Part shown: positions 1-13,605 of the stretch, piece after piece
Layout: every line of letters starts with the position of its first letter
How positions within the stretch are numbered: position 1 is the first letter of the stretch
Notes under the pieces: model-generated
Seen by the model: the letters and a program-made list of their open reading frames with translations, nothing else
Told to the model about the DNA's origin: nothing
Databases searched by the model: none
Assembly: GCF_027744825.2 (NCBI RefSeq)
Contig: NC_071349.1
Span: 7,961,001-8,025,000, forward strand
From: Synchiropus splendidus
Lineage: Eukaryota > Chordata > Actinopteri > Syngnathiformes > Callionymidae
DNA length: 64,000 nucleotides
Direction of reading: 5' to 3'
Made by a program: the position numbers and the translations under genes

Positions 1-54
1 GAAGACAGTCTTTGGACGGTTCCCTGAGCACAAGGTGACAGAATTGGAGGTCAC

Positions 55-2174
55 CTTGCTGAGGATAGGGCACGACTGAAGCTGGTTCTTCAGAAACTTG
101 GGTGGTAGAGCGTAGATGTGGACGGCATTGAGCAGAGCGTGGAGATACTGAGAGCGGTTCTCCATGTCCCAGCGAACCCAGTCTGTGCAGGCTTTATACA
201 CCTGCCATTGTAGAATCACATTTGTTAAGGCTGAATTAAAACAATAACATTCATGTCATTAAAAGATGAGTCATCATTTCACAAGCTCTTTCAGCTTACC
301 TCTGACTCACAGAGCACCTTGAGACTCTCCTGACTGATCAACTCCAACAGCTGACAGTGCGTGAGACTGAAGAACTCCTCCTCTTTAGTCACCTGAAAAC
401 AAGACCAGGCAGCATGAAACTAAAGCCATTTTCCCAGCTTCACTTGCCAGTTCATGGTAAAACAAGCCACAATCCAGAGATAGTTTCATCTACATGTAAT
501 TGGGGAGACAAGCATTCACAATATAATAGTAGTTCAATATTTATCTGAGAGTCTGCATGCAGTGTTTGTGAGATGGGAAAAATATTACTCCATGGCATTC
601 AATAACGAATCATACACAAAATACTTGACAATAAAATACTGCTTCAGTGACTATATTTAGGTTGGGAATACCTCGCTGAAGTGTGTGTTGATATACTCTC
701 TGCTTTGCTGATGAAGCTCCTTGCAACCGAGCTCCTCAGCAAAGCGAGCAATCCCGATCACATTCGAGGGCTCCAGATGCTTCATGAGGAAGTCACAACA
801 AGCTTTGGCTACATCCTCCATTTGGTACCTAGAAGCGCATCACCCAAAAGGAGAAACAACAACAAATGTTTGGATGCTGAGGTGTGACAGCGACGCGGAG
901 TACATGTCTGAAGTTTAACTCACCTCATGGCCGCCAGGAGAACATGCAAAACACACTTCTCCCCCACAGTGATGTGTGATGTGTAGGCAAAGTCAATGAG
1001 TCTTCCCACCACCTGGGGGCAGACATCACGCAGCGTGACCTCAGAGGCGTGACACTCCTTAAAACTGCTGGTAAACATGGCTCTGAAGTAGGGGCTGCAG
1101 GAGGCCAGCACCACCTTGTGCACCTGAAGAACATGTCGATCAGTTAATACGGAGCAAAAAGAGTCATGCTTGGCTTCATCATTATAATGGTAACTTGACA
1201 TCATCTGACAACATAAGAACACGACAGTGGCCGTTTATATGGTATCCTAGCAACCAAAGTATGCTGCCCCTTAACTACTGCACAATACACTTCTTCCTCA
1301 ACATCCATTATCTAGCTCGTCCATAGTGAATAATGTGCAGATAACCTGTGCCAATTCTTGACAATGACACTCACATTCTGAGATAAGATTATTCTGAACC
1401 ATAATTTAAATTACATTGAGTTAATGGTTCACTAGCCTAACGTCAGCCTCCAGTGCAAAAAGTTCACCTTGTAAACCTGCTGTTTTTCTGAGTAGAGCCA
1501 TCCAAACTGAGACGTATTTGGAGTTCATAAAAACATTTAAAAAAAAAAGATCAGCCGCACCTCATTCACAGTATTATTAATCTTTCATCTCTCTTAGTTC
1601 TCTTCTGCTAACACTTGCCAGGATGTGCGCCCAAACATGCTCCACTGTGATGGAGCGTTAATGCACATGTTCCTACAGCGTCTTACATTTTTATTTAAAA
1701 AGCTGGGTTGATCTATGAGGTGAAATGTACCAAAGTTTAAAGAATTTACAGGACAGACTTGAATTTATTTTGGAAATGTATTGGTGGAGGCCACAATTGG
1801 CACCAATGAGATCTATCATCTGACCGAACCACAGCCGCTGACATTACATGACACATGACACTTAAAATGGAGAATATAGTCAGCATGTGGGTCCCCTTAA
1901 GTCCCCTTAAGTACGCTGAAGGTGTTCAACAAATGCCGACCCAGTTCAGTGTGTAGCTCACCTTAAAGTCCACTGTGCTGTCCTTGTAGGTAACGTGAAG
2001 CACCAGATCGCACAGCTTTTCCTGCTGCCGGAACTCGTCCATGACCTTGAAGGACTTGGATGCGTGACCCTCTACAGTGTAGTCCAGGTACCCAGATCCA
2101 TGCATGGATGGAACCACGATGGCTGAGAAATCTGAATCCCGCGTAGGTCGCCTCTTTCTCAATGAACACTGCAT
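55..2174 (-). CDS. keap1a: Keap1a, Kelch-like ECH-associated protein 1 (partial: BTB and BACK exons only)
   Basis: Substrate adaptor of the Cul3 ubiquitin ligase that holds down Nrf2 and senses electrophiles in the cytoplasm. Coding exons on the minus strand: 2174-1962, 1123-924, 828-672, 392-300 and 201-55, all with GT-AG borders, giving 270 residues in frame. The next donor (GTGACC) lies at 54-51, so the Kelch-repeat exons are off the left edge. The BTB domain spans about residues 40-150 (DLVLHVTYKD, HKVVLASCSPYFRAMF) and the BACK domain about 155-270. The Cys151-equivalent sensor is C128 in GEKCVLHV. The Cys288 equivalent is present (C265, QLQSCPIL), but the Cys273 position is Ile250, which is the fish Keap1a pattern. 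The start ATG at 2174 gives an N-terminus (MQCSLRKRRP) resembling other fish Keap1a proteins. Very confident of family, fairly confident of the a paralog. Confidence 0.93.
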
Positions 2175-5100
2175 TGTGCGGAAATTGCAGATTTATGTGG
2201 CACTAATCCGTTAAAAATGTGTTCGACTTTTAGGCACTTATTTCAGTGAGTAGAGACGTCGAGGACTTTGAAAGAGTTGATTAAAAACCTCTGTCACCAC
2301 ATTCTCCATTGTTTACTTAAACCAGAAGTCAATGTTCAATTGGAGAGATCACCATGATACCAAAAAGAAAATACTACTGTCCTTGCAGGATCCCGGCTGG
2401 GTGAAAAGGCAGACGCGACAAAAACAGAAGTCCCTGAACGTTTTCTTGAGAAGTTATCAGGGGTCGGAAAAACATTCATGCTGTCAGGTAGAAAAGTTGT
2501 TTCCATGTCTGTTGACTGCTGAGCCTGCATGACTGACAGAAAAATGTGTCAGAAATTCCCAAATCCGAAGCAAAGCATGATCCTTAACTGCCCAGAGGTC
2601 CAGAGTTTATAATGCTTTGAAATGAGTCATTCTAATGTTTCATGTGCTCTGCATGTGAATGATCCACAGGTGAGTGCAGAATGGTTGTCATTCGCTGTCC
2701 ACAAGAGGGTTCTTGTTGCGCTCCTGAAAGAGAAAATAACAGTTGCGTTAGTGAAAAACAGACTCCAACTTGTCAAATGGACACAATAAGACAGAAAGGT
2801 TTTTGAAAGACCAAACATCATTGGTTTACCTCAACTCTCCCTCACTTGTTGGGGCACAAAAACAAGTTCATACAGCTGCTTAGTTGTGATTTGCATGCAT
2901 TTATTATTTTAAATTGTTTTCTTTGTTGACATGTTGGTCACAAATTCACTTGTCAATAATAATTCACATTTCAGTTGAAAAACACAATAGTTTGGGCAGT
3001 GTGCCCCTCTTATCCAGCACATCATTTTAATAAAACAATATACAACATTCAATATAATTTATTCATCTGTTGCCTGTAACACAAAACTCTGTCTTGTTTT
3101 TTGGTTTGGTAAATGAGGCAAAGGAAAACTTGTAAATAAATGTTATTGATTCATTTATATCACTATCAACTAAATAAATACATAAAGCATTAAAGAGTAT
3201 TAGGAATATTAGTGGTGAAAAAATAAACCATGGTAAATGAAGAAAAGTTGCATTTGCCATGTGTATTTCAGTTACCTGGAAAGAAAGTCCATATTGGCCA
3301 ACAAAATAGAAGAAGAAGAAGAACAATATATGGCCCGGGAAAGGGAGGACACACTTTAATAACAAACAACAAACACCCTCTCCATTCGCTTGAAGCAACT
3401 GCTGTTAAAAGCTAGATAAGCGAAAATAAAAAAAGTAATGAGGTTGGTAGTTTTACTGAAATGGCCCATCGTCATGTACAATTTTTATGAAAGCACGGCG
3501 GGAACTCAAAGGGTTCGGTTCAGAACTGGGAGCAACAGTGTTCAGTTTCACAATCCAATCTTTTTAGCACCAAACTACCTCAAGCCCCCGTCTACAGCCA
3601 GTCAGCCTTTTGCTGGGTCATATGACCCAGAGATCCAGAGGGAGGGCAGAGAAAATTGTGAAAAACATTGTGACCAAAGGGCAACAAAACACGAAGAAAC
3701 ACAGCAAAGTAAACAGGGAGGTACGTTTTGGAGGACATCAGACCAGTTTAAGATCAACCAGGACACCTGAGGAAAGAGTGGTGGGAGCGGAGGAGGAGCG
3801 TTCACAAAGGGCCATTGTGCAGGGATAATGTGTCAGGCTGTCCAGCACTCAAGGTTAAAGCTGTGCAGTAGAGATTGTTGTGGAAAGTCTTGACACAGCT
3901 TTGATCATATGATATTACTTTGTTCCAGTCGGCAAATATCAGTAGGAGACTGTTGCACTAATTAACAACGCAAACATCTGTTCGTGGACTGCACACATTT
4001 CAGCTACCATAAATTACAAGATACACACACAAACAAAGGCTCCTATTTAAATCCACCCCTCTGCCGTGGTCATGACCTGGTTGGCTGTGGCTGGAAGAGA
4101 ATCAGAAGGTCAACTCAGTTTCACGCTGATGTTAATGAGTGACCTCCCTACGACACACTGAGGTACACACCTGACTCGCTTAGTTTAGTGACTTGCATTT
4201 CCAGTCTCTCTACAGTTCGAAAACATAGTGATATATTGGTGACTGTAAATTGTACTATAGTGCCATTGTGTGCGACTTGTCTCGTATGCGTGCAGAGTGA
4301 CGGATCAGCAACTCAACTGGAGCTGGAAAACACATGACAGTAACGTCACAGTAACTCCAGACTGAGTGGCCCTAGAGGAAGACGAAAGATTCTGACATCA
4401 AAGTTCAGATCCAGGACCAGAGGTTGGAGAAGCTCCTAGATGGAGTGGCTTCCTGTTAAAACTGCAGTCTAGCAACTCAAGTCAGCAGCTCTGAGGTGGA
4501 ATAGGGCTCAATGAATTCAATGGGTCTTTAGGAGAGACAAACCCATGTTCCCCTGCATCACACACTTCCTCCTCTCTCAGGAACATATAGAACCGCAGTG
4601 AAGAAGTGGCTCCATGAAGCGTGGTGTGTCATCCATCCCGTGGTCATTCGTTGGTTCATGAATGCTCAGTCTTGAACTTGCCAAAACGTAGCACAGTGAA
4701 TAGGCTTAGATTTTATACTAAGTCACACGGATATCGATAAACATACTTCTTTCAAACTTATTTTGTACTATTTATTAATGAAGAAAGCGGCCTGATTCAT
4801 GCTCTGTGATAACAAACAGACTCAAAATACGCTTGTAAAAATACATAGTAGACAGAAGGGGTGAGTGTTTGCATAAACGCATAATGTTCCCGGTGTAACT
4901 ATGAGTGGTCGAGAGTCACTCTGAGACGGCGTTTGAGACAATCATTGACAGAGTGCTCCTGAAAGGGCAGTCTAATGACTCTGGCCTCTGCAGTCAACTT
5001 TGACCTGTACATCTCCCTGCTGATGGAGTCAAAACATGCAGTCGCTGCCGCTTCAATCGCATGAAAAAAAAACGCTGAGTTATGATGACTACGACATTTG

Positions 5101-6780
5101 TGTTGACATTTTTCTGCAGGGTCGATTTAGGAGAAAGAAGAATGATTGTTCACTCGTAGTGGAAGAAAAAAAAACTTGTTTGGAGAACTAACAAACACGA
5201 CCTCTCACCAATACAAACAAGAAGGTCTCATTCTTTAGATTCATTGCCAAATGTCGCATTCATTCCTGTCAACTGTGACACAAATATCGAAAAGCAAACA
5301 AAACAGTAAACAGACAATTTAAAGGGTACATTGCTGAAAGGCAACCCATGTATAGATAAAGTTCAGATTGCGCAAGACTATTACATGACAGTAACCTTTT
5401 GCTGACAGATATTTGTATTGTGATTAAACCGGAGTATCAACACACAGAGGCTGAAAATATGACTTTGCTACCACATGTTGTTAGGTCTGTAAACAATAAA
5501 AATACATCTACTTTGCTACCAAATGTCACAGGAAAATCAAGAGGTGAATGGACGCTGTTTTTTTCCAGCGAATTGCTGAGCTATCTGGGAAGAAAACAAT
5601 ATGTAAGTGATTAAAATTTCACCAAATGTGTTTTTAAATAAATAAACTATTTTAATTACAATTTTTACGTGGATCAAAGGATTGACACAGACACACGCAT
5701 GTGAAAATATGCAGCAATAATCGGGCATATTGGTTCTGCAGCTGCTTTTCCTGTTCTACTCTTCAGACACTGTGAAAATCTAAAGCCCGATGGGCCAGAC
5801 ATGCGCTGCTCCATTTGGCTTTTCAATACTTCTAATTTATGTATTTATCAAACAAGCTTCATTGCACAATACTATTGAGCAACTTCATTTAGTTTCATTT
5901 AACTTAGTTTCACTGCAGTGCTCAACACAAAAGCAAGTAAAAAATGCATGTATAAAAAAAAAAAAGTTTGACAATAAAGTACATCAAAGTTTTGTATTTT
6001 CGATACTCACTAGCAGCGTGAAATGTCACACATAATATACATGTCTTCTTTCATATTTGGCAGTTCCTTTGCCCTACAAAAATGTTGCAGATATTATTTA
6101 TGTCCTATGCAGAAGTGGAGGTCAAACTGGACCAACAAGCTGATGGTCTGAACAATTTAAGGAGGCTTTGGGGCCAAATGAAAAGTATTTACCGGCCTCT
6201 GGCTGCAAGGTGGAAAAGCACTGGCCTTAAACCAGGCATGTGCACTAAGGTTAACATAGTGCGACACACAGAACTATCTCCATAGTTGATGTGAAATGAA
6301 GTCAATTACCACGACAAATGTAAAACACTCACTTACATGAGACAAACATACTGCTACGTCAGTGGATTTGTGAGAAACCCAAACAAATAACGATGGCCCA
6401 TTTAGATTTTTCATATATAAACAACAATGTAATTATATATAATTTTGTATCAATATAATATAGCAATTTTCATGGCTTAATAAATACTAAAGCAATAATG
6501 TAGAGTGGACTGGAGTTAGCCACAATGAATATAGTCATTTCTGCTGCGTTTATTTTCCATAATTTACTGCCATATTTATGATCAAACCACTATCTCTCCA
6601 TTTAGCGAAGTAGAAATAACGGTGGAGCTCTGATGAGCAAACAACTAGCATGTACTCTGGTCTCCTGAGATAAAGTTCCTCGAGCAATGAACAATATATT
6701 AACACCGTCCAAAGTAAATCAGTTGACAGAAGTCGATCTGGACACAAAAACAATGTCGTCATCACGGCGGTAAATCAAAC
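2175..6780. other. Spacer or 5' intron with no recognisable gene
   Basis: AT-rich noncoding sequence upstream of the keap1a start. I read both strands and found no exon-like run with family resemblance, no tRNA box pair and no clear transposon ends. If the CpG block near 7 kb is the keap1a promoter, this is its first intron. Confidence 0.6.
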
Positions 6781-7064
6781 AAAAATGGCGGACAGTAACG
6801 TTAGCTCACACTATATTATATATTTCCCAGCCAGCAGTTCATGAGAGGTTATTGACTGAACTGCGAGGAAGTTAAAGCGACTCCCGTGCTAGAAACCAGC
6901 ACAGTTCGTTGAACAGAAGCGTTTTTGATGGAGTGTTTTTTCAAAAAACAAAGTAAATGTCACGAGTTGAAGAGCGACAACCATGTTACAGTGGTTCGGA
7001 AGGGCGCGCCCACTCGTCCGAACCAGTACATTTATAACAAAAAAACATCCCGTGAATGACTCAC

Positions 7065-7330
7065 CGAGGACGGACAGATGTACACATACTAATCCCGGGA
7101 CCGATATGACACCGGACGTCTCGCAGTCGGACCGGAGCTGTCAGAGAAGCGGAGGAAGCGTCAGCCCCTCGCGTGGAGGAGTTTCCCGGGCAGCCTTCCA
7201 AACGCTGCAGCGAGGAATGTGTGCTCCATGACTCGGCAACTTTCAGCCACAAATAAAAATGAAACCGAAGCAGACAGACTTGACTTGTTATATAACCGAT
7301 CACTGCAGGAACTCGAGCGGGATCAAACAC
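7065..7330 (-). promoter_or_regulatory. CpG-rich block, possible promoter and noncoding first exon (keap1a candidate)
   Basis: The stretch from about 6780 to 7330 is much richer in G+C and CpG than its AT-rich surroundings. At 6781 it has a YY1-type motif (AAAATGGCGGAC), common at housekeeping starts. On the minus strand a strong splice donor (CCTCG/GTGAGT) ends at 7065, so a noncoding exon of a couple of hundred bases could splice to keap1a about 4.9 kb downstream. This is inference: the matching acceptor above the keap1a ATG is weak, and a plus-strand transcript is not excluded. No protein I recognise is encoded here. Confidence 0.35.
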
Positions 7331-7418
7331 ACGACAGCTACCCCTGTTGGCAACAGGTGGACCACAACACAGCTGTCATCCAAACCACCACACAACAATA
7401 TATATTGCTCCTATAAAG

Positions 7419-7437
7419 TTTTTTTTTTTTTTTTTTT
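7419..7437. repeat. Poly(T) tract
   Basis: About 19 uninterrupted T. On the minus strand it reads as poly(A), but I see no retroposed body next to it. Confidence 0.8.
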
Positions 7438-8206
7438 CACTCAAGACAGCTTGTGGAACAAGGTGACAACAGGAAAAATAGGTTAAATTGTTACTTTATT
7501 ACAGATAATTCCACTGTTCTTCCACGTCCAGTACAACTTTGTCAGCATCCCAACTGTCAATACCAATACTAGGTTCAATATCACTACTTATAATGCTACT
7601 GAAATAAATATATATGTATCTCAAATATGTAGCTACATTAGCTATGAAACTTAACTATAAAAACCGAACAAACTGCGAAGTACTCTACTCAGGTTGTGCT
7701 ACTACAGCTGAGCTGTAAAGTTCATACTTCACCTTCTCAAAAGTTTTAAAAGTCCTCCCGCCAAGAAGCCTCTACTGTTCAGTCTTGAAGTCCAAGCAGT
7801 TGTCAGGAGAGGAGCCCCCAAGGTCCTGCTGAAGTGAGATTGATGATTCATGAGGACCAACAGTGGATTCACACTTTTCATTTCCGTATTCTGTCGTGGT
7901 GAGTCATCCAGACTGGCTGTCATAAATTCTCACCCCGCTGTTTTTCCAGGACAGCTGTAGCTCTGTAACAATGAGCAGAGCAAGCACAGATCGCAGTGAG
8001 ACAATATCTCTATTATTGTCTCTATTTTGATGCAGTTTACATTGCTGGATTTATTGAATGTAGGTTCAAAGAGTTCACAGAGGTGAGTCATGTTCGACTG
8101 GAAAGGACTGTGTTGAGAGAGAATAATGCTCAACAGAAAGAAGTGAGTAGTGTGTCGCTGGTGCGTTCCAGACAGTTGTCAGAGCCTTGCAGCAGCTTCC
8201 TGTATA

Positions 8207-8826
8207 TAGTGGAACCTCGGTTCTCTACCACAATCCGTTCCAGAAGGCCGTTTGAGAAGCGAATTGTTCGAAATCTGAATCGATTTTTCCCGTTACAATT
8301 AATGGAAAAAGAAATAATGTGTTCCAAGCCTTAAAATAGGCTTTTGTAGGAGTAAATGTAGAGTGTCTGCTATGTGTGTGGCCGCTGCATGTGGGAGGGG
8401 TTGCAGAGTGAGTGATGTCTCTCCAGAAGTGAAGAGGTGCCCGGTGCGTGTCCAGCTCTGAATGTGCGCTTCTGAGCAGTTTGGCTGTGACAAAGTCAAA
8501 AACCAAGTAACGCTCTGTCCAAGACTCGCCCGTGACACTCTACCACGGTCCAGTGCGGAGACAGGAAAGGTTTTACATCTCAGTATGAAGAAAAAACAGT
8601 CAGTAAATGTAGCTAACGGGACACGTCTGCATACAGAGGCTGCGTTACACACAATAACAAAGAGCGTTGTGGGTCAACTGATCGGTCCGCGCACGTTATG
8701 TTTTTTCCAGCTTTTTTCAGGGGCGTTCGAGTTCTGGATTTTCGTTTGAAATCCGAAGCAAAAAAATCTAGAAATTTTTGTTCAACTTCCGAATTCCGAG
8801 ACGTTCGAAAACCGAGGCGCCACTGC
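8207..8826. mobile_element. Non-autonomous DNA transposon (MITE-like), about 620 bp
   Basis: The two ends are terminal inverted repeats. The left end reads AGTGGAACCTCGGTTCTC from 8208. The reverse complement of the right end (to 8825) reads AGTGGCGCCTCGGTTTTC, so 15 of 18 match. Both subterminal regions are rich in TTCGAA/GTTCGAAAA-type words. The interior has no transposase-like reading frame, so the element would need a helper. Flanks are TA-rich (left TATA, right CATATCA), compatible with a TA target as in pogo/Tc1-like elements, but the target duplication is not clean, so I leave the superfamily open. Confidence 0.7.
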
Positions 8827-10622
8827 ATATCATAAAGAATAAGGTGGAGAATAAAAGATAAATAATAGTTGGAATTTGTGGTTGAGATGTAACATCAATC
8901 AAACAGATTTATAACACAAAATAAAATCAAATTAACCAGTGGATAAACAAAGTTTTACACATCCCTGGAAAACCAGTGATGCTAGAACTCACACACAGTT
9001 GAAGCCCAAGCTCATAAATCAACTGCAGGTGGCTTAAAATTAAACTCAAAGTTCTGAGTTTATCCTTGCAGTTCACTAAAACTCGATCATATGAAGATTC
9101 CATGCTGCTAAAGAGGTTTTAAAAAAGAAAAATGGAGATTATGGACGCCAACAATTAATTTGGACAATACAAATGGGAGGGAATTCACTGAAAGCAGCTG
9201 GATGTTGGAGGGAAATGAAGTGTTTTGAGTCAGTGGCTTTGGTGAGCGGTGCTAAAATTAGCCTCACTCAGGCAATACAACCTGTTTTAGCAAGCAATGC
9301 TTAACAAAACCTGGACATTTCAATCAACAACAAAAGATTAATGGATTACATGCAAGCTACTGTTGACATTCTGCATGAAAGGATGTGAGGGTCAGAAGTA
9401 TGACTGGGTCTCTCACATCTGACAGTAGCACCAAGTCACGCTAGTCTCTCTAACACCAGGTAACCAAAGCCGTCGCTCCCAGAAACATGCTAAATTCTGC
9501 GGCCACTGGTTTCAGTGAAGACTGTTCAGGCCTGCTTCTGACCTCAGATGCCTGTAACCGCCACCTTATTTGCATTTTGGCACTGCGCACCACGTCTGTG
9601 TTCACTACATGCCAAACAGGAGCGGTGACAATCCGCACTTGACCAAGAATGCTGGTCATGATCCAACTTGGAGGTAAACAATTGGCTCGGTGACATCTTC
9701 ACATTCATGTCACATCTACCGTGAGCCATCTGAAAACTGACTGGCTAAAATCCGCGTGTCATTGTAGGCAGTTCTGAATGAGTGCTAGCTCAGCACATTG
9801 ACACACAGATACCCTCACCCTTCCACCAACAGCAGCCTGCAGCTTGCATAGTTGTAGGATGTAATCAGTTCCTGTTCCCTAATGTTACTAGGATCATCTT
9901 TCAGCCTTGCGAAATATCACAAATATAGTTCCACAACTGCTTCTTCCAGCTCAAAAGCTGCATCAGATGTTGGATAAACCTATAAATGATGACAGATGCC
10001 AAGCGCCAAACCCTCAGCTCTGTTTTCAACTTGTGATGATGGTGATCTTTTATCGTGTCCACTGGTTGGTGCTGCTGATCCTGGCACACCGAGGGCTGCA
10101 GGGCATCAGAGATCCATAATGTATTATAATCTAGACATTCATAACCAATGCAGTGCTTTGGGATGGTTTGACTGGTTTGGCTACACAAGACATCAATAAA
10201 GGCCTGAAGCCCTCGCACTCGACACATTCCAGTCTGTTGAACTACTTCCTGGCTGCGTCTGAACCTGACGAAAGCAGGTATTTCTCTCTCTTTCTCTTTC
10301 TTTTTCTCACCCTGCTATACATTTCCATGTGTTCAGCGAACATGAATCATGTGTTCATCAAGAACCGTGGCAATCCACTGTGGAGTCACTGAGTACTGAG
10401 ACGGCATGACCAGATTCAACCGAATATAGCTTAATAAATACAAACATTTTACATTTTATCTTGATGCAAAACAACTTAGAGAGAATCCATGATAACTGAA
10501 GAAAAAAAAAAAAAACTAGTGCCACTGAAAATACGCTACTGAATATGAGGAAACTTCAACCGAAAGAGAGACTCGTCTGCTGCTCTCATCATCACAAACC
10601 AAGGGGAGACTGAGGAGGATCT

Positions 10623-10624
<2 letters not shown>

Positions 10625-10709
<85 letters not shown>
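10625..10709. repeat. (TA)n microsatellite, about 85 bp
   Basis: Uninterrupted alternating T and A. It is self-complementary and can extrude as a cruciform. The Tyr-Ile repeat frames it produces are artefacts. Confidence 0.97.
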
Positions 10710-10714
<5 letters not shown>

Positions 10715-12930
10715 CCAAATCAGTCATCTGGAGAATGAAGGGTGTCCAAGTCTACTTGTGGTCACTCGGGATGCATGTCAGTCATGTGGGGGAAAGAGCA
10801 ATGGGCGGAGTTAACATTGAGCAAGTCATGCATCGACGTCAGACATTCTTTCGATCTAGTGTTGATGTGAGATCAAGACAGAGTAACCTGCACAATAGTC
10901 TCTCATCCAGTAAAATAAGAGATTCATTTTAAACAATAATAATCGTAAAGGTATTGTAGCAATATACTTTCAAAATAATCGATTCATGTCTGATAAATAA
11001 GAGATGAGGCTGATTTGGAAATTCAACATATGAGAAAAGCCTTGAATCAGTCTTGTATTTAGCACATGACACATCCGTTGAGGAAAAGTGACAGAAGGTC
11101 CAGTAGATCTTGTTTAGCTGAAATAAGAACTTGTGCTGAGATTATTCATTGAAAACACAATGAGACTCAAAATTTGCGATTCTCTTGAACACAGCTTGAG
11201 AAATATATTATTTTCCCTTTCGGGAATCGTTGTTATTGAGAACTGTGGCAGGACAACAGCATCATAAAAGTTGCAGCGTCACATCCTTGCTATCTTTACG
11301 GCTGAGATTCTCGTGTCACTACAGCGGCGCGAGCATGACTCACATGATTTCTGTTTGCGTTCAACTCTTTGTTCCTCCTTAGAGTCCAATAATGGTTTAG
11401 TAGGGACCCAGTCGTCATGCTGATGCTCAGGAGAAACAGAGGTTTGTAAAAACATGTCAAACTCACAGTCCATATTCTCTTTAAACTCTTATTCCCTGTT
11501 TATAAGTCATCAATATTTATTCATAAGTCATTTTGCCCTTGTTTTAAAGAAATGTACAAAGAAAGCTGAATAATCTGAAGAAAAAAAAAACAGAAATGTA
11601 AACATGAATTTGACCACACTTTTATTATGTTGACTGCTGGTCTTGACATCAAATGTTTTGAAAAACATCTGTCACCACTGAAATATTCCTTTACTTTTTG
11701 AACATTGAAGAAAAGAAAGTGTTCAGACTTAAGAGAGAATGAAACTCATATCCAAATATATTCGGATGGTAGTGTGGCACCGCCCTTGCCAGGAGGCCCG
11801 GGGTGTGCTTGCTCAAGACAGCAGGAGTGGCCGGGACATGCACCACCACCCATCCATGGTGCCCACAAGGGGCAATGTGGAGAGACAGGAGAAGGAGAAG
11901 AAAGAAGATTGGAAATGAAGCCCTTGCTAACTTCACTCCTACCACATGGAATGCTGGACCGTCACAGTTGAACACAATTGAAGGCCCCCCAGTCTGAATT
12001 AAGTACACAATTCTCTATGGAACTCTACAGAAACTCTACGGAAAACAGGAAGCAGCGTTTTCAGTTTTCATGTCCACGCATACAACAGTAATTCATCCAG
12101 ATATCATGCGTCCCACACTGTGGGGAAATGATAGCGAATCTCGTCTGAGTGAACAATAGCAGCTTTGACCCTGGACATTTTTACTGTCAGATACAGCTGT
12201 TTCCCGTAACTCCATCCTCTGATTCACATGTGATGATGCTTGAGGTCTGAAGTGGAATTGAGGTGTGGCAGATCTTCAGGAATGATTGTGTCTCTCTTTG
12301 TTTCGCCACTGTACTGCATTGAATTTTTACGACTTGATTGCAGACCACGGTACTTTATGACAACATAGAAGAGGGCTGTGGATACTGTAATAAATCTAAT
12401 TGTTTTATCATAAATCTAATTTTACTTGTGTCACTACTGTTAACTAATATTGTTATTTCTTAAAATACATTTGAGGTAAATTCAAAAGACCTCCACAATC
12501 CAAGTAAATGATCCAAATGCAGTCGTCACATCACATCAACTACAAATAAAAGTGTTGAAATGGCAAATATTGTGTCACGAAAACAGTAGTATATGAAGAG
12601 AATATTTCACGTTTTATATAATATTTCACGTTATCTCGTCGTCGAAAGCAGAACCTCCGCGTCAGGGCCTCGACAGTGACTCACGCTGAGTTTGGGGTTG
12701 AACTGTGACACCGTGTGTGATGCGCTGTGGAGGTGCTGCTCCCTGCTGGTCGGTTAGTGACACAAAAATAACCTGACCACAGAGGGGCGGTGGAGTCGAA
12801 TTATACCAGGCAGCGGGTTATATTCAACCTTTCTAGTTTCATGTAGGAAGAATTGCACAATGTTCGCAGTTTGAAATTTGTTGTTGTCATCTGTGGACTC
12901 AAGAAAAAAGTTAAAATTATTTAGGTGCAA

Positions 12931-13072
<142 letters not shown>

Positions 13073-13605
13073 TGATCATGATGATGAATTTTGATGCTGA
13101 TAATCCTGATATGACATCAGTCATCACCTCGACCAAATAATTCTCCTCCAAAGAGCAAAGCGAGTAATATTTTTGGAGCTTTATTTCGGAGCTTTTGTCC
13201 AGATGTTGTCTCCACACGAGCCTTCTAAGACAAACGCTGGAGATGATGACGGTTGTGCAAATCACAAGCAACCAATGCAAATATGTTTTGTCCTCTGGAA
13301 TTAAATAAAAACACATTGGGGCAGAAATGGATACATGCTGTTGGACTGAAACGTATTTTGGTGTCGGCCAAGCGTGCAGCGAAATCATCACGGTGGCAGC
13401 ATCCATCTGGTCCTGGGTTCATATTGCTTTTCCTCTGGAACTCCCTGATGGAGTGTCAAACCTAGTGACTGTGGGAATCATGATATTTTACTTATGAGTA
13501 TATGTATCAAGTGAATCTGCTATTGAATAAATGCTTTGTCTAATGAAAGATTGAATCCAACAGACGCAGTGATAATGGGTAAGGTAACTTCAGTTTGATC
13601 CAGTA

